Shown piece after piece: positions 6,781 through 12,004 of a DNA stretch of 12,004 nucleotides. This DNA comes from Chloroflexi bacterium 13_1_40CM_68_21 (GTDB lineage: Bacteria > Chloroflexota > Limnocylindria > P2-11E), in NCBI GenBank assembly GCA_001917735.1, contig MNEO01000076.1, positions 1-12,004 of the forward strand. Reading direction: 5' to 3'. Each line of letters begins with the position of its first letter. Within the stretch, counting starts at the first letter, position 1. The notes below the pieces were generated by a model that was given only the letters and a program-made list of their open reading frames with translations, did not search any database and had not been told where the DNA came from. The position numbers were made by a program, and so were the translations under genes.

Positions 6781-8832
6781 CTAGGGTTGCGAATCGGCGG
6801 CGGCTGCGGCCAGCTTCGCCATCAGCGATGCGCTCAGGAAGCGCTCGGGATAGAGCCGGGCGCGGAGCGCCTCCCACGTGATCCGCACCTCCTCGGGCGC
6901 GATCGGGGTCTCACGCCCTGCCGGCGTGAGCGTCGCGTGGATCTCGTTCTTCACGCGGTACCGCATGAGGATCGGGAGCTGGGCGAGGACGCGGCGGAGC
7001 GCCGCGCGCGCGTCGCTGGTCCACACCGCGTCGTAGCGGAGGCGCGCGTCGCCGAGCGTGTAGGGGCTGACGACACGCGGGCCGCGTGCGTCGCGCAGCC
7101 GCGCCCGCGCCCGCGCCGTCGCATCGTCATCGGCACGACCGGCGGGTTGCACCACGACGCCGTACACGCCCTCCGCCGCCTCGCGCGAGACGAACCCCAG
7201 CTCGACATCGGCCGCGACACGCCCGGGGTCGCGCTCGAGCGGATCGCCGTACCCGCCGCCGCCCGCCGTGTGGATTCTCACCACGTCGCCGGGCTCCAGG
7301 CGAAGGAAGTCGATCTTCCGGATCGCGCGCTGGCGGGGCGTGCCGGGATTGAGGAGCGCCGGCATCATGCATGCGCCCGGCAGTCCGCCATGCGCGCCCC
7401 ACGGCGCGAAGCGGCTCCGCTCCATGCCGCGCGCGATCAGTGTCGCGTCGGGCGCGAACACCTGGAACTCCAGACTGAGGCCGAGCCCCCCGCGATACGT
7501 GCCGGGGCCGCCCGAGTCCGGCAGGAACGCGAACTTCTTGATGACGACGAACGTCTCGGCCTCGAGGATTTCGGCCGGCGTGTTCCGCATGAACCCGAGG
7601 GTGTAGTCGCTGCCGTCGAAGCCATCGCCTACGGGCCGGCCGCCGGAGCCGCCCACGCACGGGTTGATCACGTTGATCCGGCGACCGCCGCTCTCGAAGT
7701 CGGGCACCGACATCAGCACGATCGTCGCGAGCCCCGAGCCCGCCGCCGGCACCTTGTCCGGCACCGCCTGGCCGAGGGCGCCCATCAGGACCTCGAGGAT
7801 GCGGACGCCGGTCACAGAGCGCAGCCCGATCGCGGCGGGGAAGATCGGATTGACGAGCGAGCCTTCGGGCAACGTCACGGACAGCGCGCGGAAGAATCCC
7901 GCATTCGTGGGGATGTCGGGATCCTGGGTCGCGACGAAGTAGCCGAGGCCGACGATCACCCACGGATGGACCTTGCCCGCGGTCGGAATGTTGTACGCCG
8001 ACGCGACTTGGGGATCCGTTCCGGTGTAGTCGAGGTGGATCGCGCCGTTCTCGACCGTCATCGTCAGCTCGATACGGATCGGCACGTCCGACACCGTGTC
8101 GTCCTCAAGGTAATCGGCGAAGTGATAACGACCCGCTGGGATGCGCTCGAAGACGCGCCGCGCCTTCTGCTCGGAGTACCGCAGCAGATCCTCCATCACC
8201 GTCTGGAGCTTCTTCGTCCCGTACTTCGCGGCGAGCTCCTGCAGCTTGCGGCTCGCGACGTGGAACCCGGCGCGAAGCGCCTGGATGTCGCCCCACACCG
8301 CGTGGGGGATGCGCACGTTGGTCTGAAGAATGCGCCGGACGTCCTCGTTCACCTCGCCGCGGCGGTACAGCTTCGTCGGCGGGATGCGGATCCCTTCCTG
8401 GAACGTCTCCGAGAGGCTCGGCGCGATGCTGCCCGGCACCGCGCCGCCGATGTCCGACGAGTGGATGAAGCCCCACGTGAAGCAGAGCAGTTCGTCGCCG
8501 ACGAACACCGGCGCGAAGAGCGTCAGGTCGGGCACGTGCGTGCAGCCGGCTTTGCTCGAGAAGGGATCGTTCGTGAAGATCACGTCGCCCGGCTCGTAGT
8601 GGTCGATCGCCGCGATGACGTCCGCGAAGGGCAGCCCGAGCAGCGTGCTGGCGCCGAGCGTGCGCGGATACGCAAAGAACCAGCCGTCGCGCGTGGCGAG
8701 TGCGGCGCCAAAGTCCTGCGTCTCGCGCACGAACGTGGTGTGCGCGGTCCGCACGATGGTGAGCCCCATCTGCTCCGCGAGCGCGCCGAAGATCTTCCCG
8801 AAGACCTCGAGCTCGATCGGATCGGTCTGCAT
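6781..8832 (-). CDS. hyuB: Hydantoinase B / oxoprolinase-type subunit (HyuB)
   Basis: A HyuB-family protein (hydantoinase B/N-methylhydantoinase beta, related to acetone/acetophenone carboxylase subunits) that works with HyuA in ATP-dependent ring opening or carboxylation in the cytoplasm. Conserved blocks are DPIELEVFGKIF at the N-terminus, GDVIFTNDPF and THVPDLTLF (about 82-106), IHSSDIGG (about 124-131), GGSGGRPVGDGFDGS, then SGGPGTYRGGLGL, RFAPWGAHGG and AGGGGYGDPLERDP. I take ATG 8832 as the start because AAGGA lies 4 nt before it and family members begin near DPI.LEV. A GTG at 8844, overlapping the hyuA stop by 4 nt, is the alternative (687 aa). At about 683 aa it is longer than the usual 500-600; the excess is a C-terminal extension of about 100 residues. 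Substrate could be hydantoin, N-methylhydantoin, 5-oxoproline or a ketone. Confidence 0.93.
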   Translation of the reverse strand: MQTDPIELEVFGKIFGALAEQMGLTIVRTAHTTFVRETQDFGAALATRDGWFFAYPRTLGASTLLGLPFADVIAAIDHYEPGDVIFTNDPFSSKAGCTHVPDLTLFAPVFVGDELLCFTWGFIHSSDIGGAVPGSIAPSLSETFQEGIRIPPTKLYRRGEVNEDVRRILQTNVRIPHAVWGDIQALRAGFHVASRKLQELAAKYGTKKLQTVMEDLLRYSEQKARRVFERIPAGRYHFADYLEDDTVSDVPIRIELTMTVENGAIHLDYTGTDPQVASAYNIPTAGKVHPWVIVGLGYFVATQDPDIPTNAGFFRALSVTLPEGSLVNPIFPAAIGLRSVTGVRILEVLMGALGQAVPDKVPAAGSGLATIVLMSVPDFESGGRRINVINPCVGGSGGRPVGDGFDGSDYTLGFMRNTPAEILEAETFVVIKKFAFLPDSGGPGTYRGGLGLSLEFQVFAPDATLIARGMERSRFAPWGAHGGLPGACMMPALLNPGTPRQRAIRKIDFLRLEPGDVVRIHTAGGGGYGDPLERDPGRVAADVELGFVSREAAEGVYGVVVQPAGRADDDATARARARLRDARGPRVVSPYTLGDARLRYDAVWTSDARAALRRVLAQLPILMRYRVKNEIHATLTPAGRETPIAPEEVRITWEALRARLYPERFLSASLMAKLAAAAADSQP

Positions 8833-8840
8833 GCCGTCCT

Positions 8841-10889
8841 TCACACGGGCTCGTGTTCGAGCTGCAGGAGGCCGTATTGGTCCACGCGCACGTGCCAGCC
8901 GGGCTGGACGAAGGTTGTGGAATCCAGCTGGTCGATGAGACAGGGCCCGCGGTGCTGCCAGCCGACACCGAGATCGCGCCTCGCGAAGGCGGGCACCGCG
9001 CTCGCGTGACCGCGGACAAAAACCTCCCGCGTGCGCATCGTGGGTGCGGCAGGCGGCGCGCCCACCTCGCGCAGCGGACGCTTGCGCGTGCGCCCGACGA
9101 GCGTCAAGCGCGCCGTCACGAGCTCGACCGGGACGCTCGGGTCCGACGTCCCGTAGACGTCGTGATACCGACGATGGAAGGTGCTTGACAGCCCATCGGC
9201 GTCGTCGCCGTGCAGGACGTCGTTGGTCAGCGCGACCTCGAGGTTATGGCCCTGGCCGCGGTAGCGCATGTCGGCTGATCTCAGCGCGTGGATGCCGTCG
9301 AGCGTCGCGCGCTCGCCGGCCAGCAGCTCACGGCCCTGCGCCTCGTGCTCCGTGTACCACGCCGAGAGCTCCGCGAGAGGCACCTCCGCCGCGGGCCGGT
9401 GGATCGTCTGCACCCAGTCCAGGCGGAAGTCGGCCAGCAGCGAACCCCACGCGCAGAACGTTCCCGGCGACGGTGGGACCGCGATGCGACGGATCGCGAG
9501 CTCCTCGGCCAGGAAGCACGCGTGGGTCGGCCCGGCGCCGCCGTAGGCGAGCAGCGTGAACTCACGGATGTCGATGCCCTTGTGCGCCTCCACGCGCGCG
9601 ACGCCCACCAGGAGGTTCGACGTCGCCACCCTGAGCACGCCCTCCGCGAGCTCGTGCTCCGAATACCGCGTCTGCCGAGCGAGCGCGGCCAGCGCCTCCC
9701 GGGCGAGCCCCGGGCGCAGACGAAGCTGCCCGCCGAGGAAGTTCTCGGGGTCCAGGATCCCGGTGGCGAGATACGCGTCGGTGACGGTGGGACTCGTTCC
9801 ACCGCGGCCGTAGCATGCAGGCCCCGGCATTGCGCCGGCGCTGCTCGGCCCCACCTTGATGACGCCCATGTTGTCCAGCCGGGCGATCGATCCGCCGCCC
9901 GCGCCGACCGAGCTCACGTCGACACTCGGGAAGATCAGGGGAAAGTCGCCGATCCGGGTCTCCGTCGAGTACGGGATCTGCGCCTTGGTCAGCACGGCGA
10001 TGTCGGCGCTCGTCCCGCCGATGTCGAGCGCGAGCACGTTGTCGATTCCGCACGTCTCGCTGAGCTGCGCGGAGGCGATGACGCCGGCGGCCGGGCCGGA
10101 CAGGAGCGTCGTGCCGGGGCGCTCCTTGACGAGGCGCGCCGGCAACATGCCGCCGTTCGACGTGGTGACGTGGAGCGGGCCCGCGAGGCGCGTCTCGTCG
10201 ACACGCTCCTGGAGCGAATCGAGATACGTGCGGACCTTCGGCGCGACGTAGGCGTTCATCACCGTCACCATCGCGCGCTCGTACTCGCGGATCTCGGGCC
10301 AGACTTCGCTCGAGCGCGACACGCTCACGGTCGGGTGGTGGCGCCGGACGATCTCCGCGGCCGCGATCTCGTGCGCCGGGTTCTTGTATCCGTTGATGAA
10401 GCAGATGGCGATCGCGTCGACACCCCTGCCCACGAGCTGCGCCGCCGCCTCGCGCACTCCCTCTTCGCGGAGCGGCGTCAGCACGTCGCCACTGCCGAGC
10501 ACGCGCTCGGCCACCTCGGCCACGAACTGCCGTCGCACGAGCGGCACCGGTTTGTGGGTGTAGAGGTTGAACGGATCCGGCATCTGCAGCCGGCCGATCT
10601 CGAGGACGTCGCCGAACCCCTCGGTCGTCAGGAGCCCGAGGCGGGCGCCCGAGCGCGTCAGGATCGCGTTGAGCGCGAGCGTCGTGCCGTGGACGAACAT
10701 GGCGCAGTCCCCGGGGCTCCGGCCGGTCTGCGCGAGGATGCCGGTGATGCCGTTGACGACGCCGGCCTCGAAGCCGGCCGGCGTCGATTCTGTCTTCCCG
10801 AACCACTGCTCGCCGGTCTCCGTGTCGAGCATGGCGACGTCAGTGAAGGTGCCGCCGATGTCGACGCCGATCACGTACGGCCCTGGCAT
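8841..10889 (-). CDS. hyuA: Hydantoinase A / 5-oxoprolinase-type ATPase subunit (HyuA)
   Basis: A 682-aa HyuA-family protein (hydantoinase A/oxoprolinase, ASKHA fold). It couples ATP hydrolysis to ring opening of hydantoins or 5-oxoproline, or to substrate activation in the related carboxylases. Visible ATPase motifs are phosphate-1 GVDIGGTFTD (8-17), GPAAG (265-269), DIGGTSAD (289-296), GAGGGSIA (329-336), GPSSAGAMPGPACYGRGG (347-364), and GGAGPTHA (450-457). The C-terminal third carries the usual oxoprolinase-like domain (MRYRGQGHNLEV). The ATG at 10889 is preceded by GGGAG with a 5-nt spacer and starts exactly at the family N-terminus. The frame remains open upstream through a transposase remnant, but those codons are not part of the gene. 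It is the first gene of the seven-gene operon. Confidence 0.95.
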   Translation of the reverse strand: MPGPYVIGVDIGGTFTDVAMLDTETGEQWFGKTESTPAGFEAGVVNGITGILAQTGRSPGDCAMFVHGTTLALNAILTRSGARLGLLTTEGFGDVLEIGRLQMPDPFNLYTHKPVPLVRRQFVAEVAERVLGSGDVLTPLREEGVREAAAQLVGRGVDAIAICFINGYKNPAHEIAAAEIVRRHHPTVSVSRSSEVWPEIREYERAMVTVMNAYVAPKVRTYLDSLQERVDETRLAGPLHVTTSNGGMLPARLVKERPGTTLLSGPAAGVIASAQLSETCGIDNVLALDIGGTSADIAVLTKAQIPYSTETRIGDFPLIFPSVDVSSVGAGGGSIARLDNMGVIKVGPSSAGAMPGPACYGRGGTSPTVTDAYLATGILDPENFLGGQLRLRPGLAREALAALARQTRYSEHELAEGVLRVATSNLLVGVARVEAHKGIDIREFTLLAYGGAGPTHACFLAEELAIRRIAVPPSPGTFCAWGSLLADFRLDWVQTIHRPAAEVPLAELSAWYTEHEAQGRELLAGERATLDGIHALRSADMRYRGQGHNLEVALTNDVLHGDDADGLSSTFHRRYHDVYGTSDPSVPVELVTARLTLVGRTRKRPLREVGAPPAAPTMRTREVFVRGHASAVPAFARRDLGVGWQHRGPCLIDQLDSTTFVQPGWHVRVDQYGLLQLEHEPV

Positions 10890-10894
10890 GTGTT

Positions 10895-10899
10895 CTCCC
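10895..10899 (-). promoter_or_regulatory. Ribosome binding site of hyuA
   Basis: GGGAG on the minus strand with a 5-nt spacer before ATG 10889. It decides against the longer in-frame starts that would include the upstream transposase remnant. Confidence 0.6.
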
Positions 10900-10938
10900 G
10901 TTCCCGCGTGCAATTGATCGTCCGGGTGCGCGGCTCCG

Positions 10939-10967
10939 AGGCTAGCCGCTCGGGGCGCGGAGTTCAA
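10939..10967 (-). promoter_or_regulatory. Candidate sigma70-like promoter of the hyu/liv operon, with operator-like palindrome
   Basis: On the minus strand TTGAAC (10962-10967) and TAGCCT (10939-10944) are separated by exactly 17 bp, giving a start about 40-45 nt before hyuA. The -10 is a poor match. It lies within an imperfect dyad, CCGAGCGGCTAGCCTCGG (10936-10953), centred on the perfect octamer GGCTAGCC, which could bind a repressor. This is the only credible promoter I see between the transposase remnant and hyuA, but in GC-rich DNA such matches are common. Confidence 0.3.
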
Positions 10968-10999
10968 CACTGGTGCCAACGGGCGGACCGAGCCGCCCT

Positions 11000-11330
11000 G
11001 CCGCGGCAGCTTCGGACGAGGATGCCGTTCGTTGAACACGATGACGTGAGCGAGGCATTCGCGTCGAATCGACCCGATGACGCGCTCGGCGAAGGGATTC
11101 TGCCAGGGCGCTCGTGGGGCGACGAGGACCTCGTGGATCCCCATGCCTTTCACCCGCCGTGCGAACACGTCGCCGTAGATGGCGTCCCGATCACGGAGCA
11201 GGTGCTGGGGTGCGGTCTCGTCCGGGAAGGTCTCGACAAGCTGTTGGGCGGTCCAGGCGGCGGTGGGGTGGTCGGTGACGTTGACCTGGACGAGTTCTCG
11301 CCGGTCGTGGCGAAGGATCAGGAAGCCCAG
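11000..11330 (-). pseudogene. Integrase-core transposase remnant
   Basis: About 105 codons from the catalytic core of a transposase related to the one at 413-1438. Aligned blocks include NVTDHPTAAWTAQQLVE, HLLRDRDAIYGDVFARRV (second catalytic Asp) and APWQNPFAERVIGSIRREC (catalytic Glu). The first catalytic Asp region and the whole N-terminus are missing. Similarity ends soon after FNERH at about 11022, perhaps reaching about 11000, so the C-terminus is lost too. Translated residues match the left copy closely but not identically, so this is a different family member, not a recent duplicate. An in-frame TGA lies just upstream at 11358-11360. The frame then runs without a stop into hyuA. The element is dead. 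Confidence 0.82.
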
Positions 11331-11360
11331 CGTATTGGTCGTATCATTCGCACTCAGTCA

Positions 11361-11615
11361 CGGTAGGCCGAATGGAGATTTTGACCGGGACAGGCATGAT
11401 GATCGAGGGACGAACGATCGAGAGACCTGAGTCTGCGGGAATCGCTCGTATCAAGAAAACCCTAATAATAATAAATTCCAAAAATATATGTCTCTGTACA
11501 AAGGTGTACGGTGGAGGCAGTTTCGTCAACCGGAGCCGAAGGCAATTGACGAAACTCGATTCGATCTGTCCCCCCTCGACGTATCTGCCCCTCGGCGTCG
11601 TCATCATCATGGTCT
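11361..11615. other. Non-coding stretch with an AT-rich patch
   Basis: No recognisable gene. Frames here give low-complexity or unfamiliar peptides. It contains a near-direct repeat GATCGAG(G/A)GA (11401-11410 and 11416-11425), a strikingly AT-rich patch at about 11453-11490 with (TAA)4 at 11463-11474 and AAAAATATAT nearby, the small dyad GTACA-AAGG-TGTAC, and the 11-bp inverted repeat listed separately. Base composition departs clearly from the surrounding GC-rich DNA. Confidence 0.5.
11519..11556. repeat. Perfect 11-bp inverted repeat with 16-nt spacer
   Basis: AGTTTCGTCAA (11519-11529) and TTGACGAAACT (11546-11556) are exact reverse complements around a 16-nt spacer. The arms are not GC-rich and no T-tract follows on either strand, so an intrinsic terminator is unlikely. 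A protein-binding dyad, recombination site or mobile-element end are the better options. It lies about 60 nt beyond the stop of the HTH fragment. Confidence 0.6.
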
Positions 11616-11792
11616 TCATTTCGTCGTCGTCGTCGTCGTAAGCCGCCACCGCCCGCCACGGCCCCCGCCGATGGCTCGGCCATCACGGGCTAGTTTCGAG
11701 AGCGCTGACTGGACGGTCGTCCTGGCGAAGCCCGTCTGGGCAACGATCTCCATCACCGTCATTCCGGCGGAGGTGTCCCGGAGCAATTCGGC
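11616..11792 (-). pseudogene. Winged-helix/HTH DNA-binding domain fragment
   Basis: The minus strand encodes AELLRDTSAGMTVMEIVAQ, then TGFARTTVQSALSKLARDGR, then GGRGGRWRL. This is a textbook helix-turn-helix with wing: helix 1 (AELLRDT), helix 2 (TVMEIVAQTG), recognition helix (ARTTVQSALSKLARDG) and a Gly/Arg-rich wing, as in MarR/IclR-like or other small regulators. It ends in Thr residues encoded by the (ACG)6 run, then a TGA at 11616. No good start exists: TTG 11786 and ATG 11762 both lie inside the first helix, and the upstream codons (to a TGA near 11899) look non-coding. It is therefore probably the C-terminal piece of a larger regulator or mobile-element protein. A very short functional HTH protein of about 56 aa remains possible. 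Confidence 0.5.
11621..11638 (+). repeat. (TCG)6 trinucleotide run
   Basis: Six uninterrupted TCG units, read as ACG codons (Thr) at the very end of the HTH fragment on the minus strand. A shorter TCATCATCAT run lies just before it at 11600-11609. Slippage here would alter only the last residues of that frame. Confidence 0.8.
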
Positions 11793-12004
11793 GCTAGGTT
11801 GAAATCGGCGACGTGAGGGGCGACACGAGCACTCCCCCCGTGCGTGCTGCGAGCCTGAGCGCTGCCCCGCGACGTAGGCGGGGGCATTGGAGGGGTATCA
11901 ACGCGGCGGGCGACAGCGTGGGCGACGAGCACAGCGCGCCGCGACGCTGACCCGAAAGTGAGCGAGAACGCGAGCGGAACGCTAGGCTTCGGTCGCAACC
12001 CGTC
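11793..12004. other. Terminal stretch with no assignable gene
   Basis: Open frames exist on both strands: a plus-strand frame running off the window edge through VSTRRATAW and KVSENASGTLGFGRN, and a minus-strand frame through PLAFSLTFG. They are antisense to each other, and I recognise no protein family, RBS or hairpin. It may be the edge of another mobile element. Confidence 0.4.

Noticed and set aside
5887..9009. A very long plus-strand open frame (about 1040 codons) antisense to the binding protein and hyuB
   Set aside because: It is rich in Arg, Asp, Glu, Ala and Val without any domain, and it lies opposite two well-supported genes. This is the usual antisense shadow of GC-rich coding DNA.
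8841..11168. A 775-residue transposase-HyuA fusion protein
   Set aside because: The first 93 residues contain a broken transposase core plus spacer sequence. A good SD and the family N-terminus mark ATG 10889 as the true start.
377..11330. A composite transposon carrying the hyu/liv operon
   Set aside because: The two IS sequences diverge, the right one is a fragment, and no matching ends or target duplications were seen.
9288..11366. A plus-strand open frame of about 690 codons opposite hyuA and the transposase remnant
   Set aside because: Shadow composition with no family features; the minus strand carries the recognised motifs.
11344..11649. A minus-strand frame of about 100 residues starting with an Asp run
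   Set aside because: The opening residues come from the trinucleotide repeats, and the rest matches no family and overlaps the AT-rich patch and the inverted repeat.
1..12004. tRNA, rRNA, CRISPR arrays or riboswitches
   Set aside because: I saw no cloverleaf, conserved rRNA stretch, regularly spaced repeats or recognisable aptamer on either strand.

Overview
The window is GC-rich bacterial DNA, with tightly packed or overlapping genes, GTG starts and no RNA genes seen. It holds one intact catabolic operon whose two edges are littered with insertion-sequence and gene debris. The host cannot be fixed from the sequence. The mix of hydantoinase A/B genes, a branched-chain-amino-acid-type ABC importer and a GC-rich integrase-core transposase fits soil or groundwater lineages such as Rokubacteria/Methylomirabilota-like or proteobacterial groups; this is an inference only.

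Layout. Bases 1-376 carry two tiny minus-strand reading frames: a 35-residue peptide with a Lys-Gly-Gly leader-like motif, and a small single-span membrane protein that looks frameshifted. Bases 413-1438 (+) are a full-length DDE integrase-core transposase. Directly beyond it lies the N-terminal third or less of a cyclic amidohydrolase (dihydropyrimidinase/hydantoinase type, minus strand), cut off at the IS edge. Next to that is a short plus-strand piece of an amidohydrolase C-terminus.

Bases 2055-10889 (all minus, transcribed right to left) form a seven-gene operon: hyuA, hyuB, a Tat-exported Liv-type binding protein, livH, livM, livG, livF. Junctions are a gap of about 8 nt or a 4-nt overlap (depending on the hyuB start), a 12-nt gap, a 10-nt gap, then 1-, 1- and 4-nt overlaps. 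The simplest reading is that the binding protein captures a small amide or cyclic-imide-like substrate, LivHMGF imports it, and HyuA (ATP-using, ASKHA fold) with HyuB opens or carboxylates it. The broken amidohydrolase remnants beside livF suggest that the locus once also had an ATP-independent cyclic amidohydrolase.

Upstream of hyuA (about 11000-11330, minus) lies a remnant of a second, related but non-identical integrase-core transposase. It stays in the same open frame as hyuA. Between it and hyuA are a possible sigma70-like promoter with a palindrome over its -10 element and a good Shine-Dalgarno. From 11361 to 12004 there is no confident intact gene: an AT-rich patch, a perfect 11-bp inverted repeat with a 16-nt loop, a (TCG)6 trinucleotide run, and a minus-strand fragment with a clear winged-helix/HTH signature ending at 11616.
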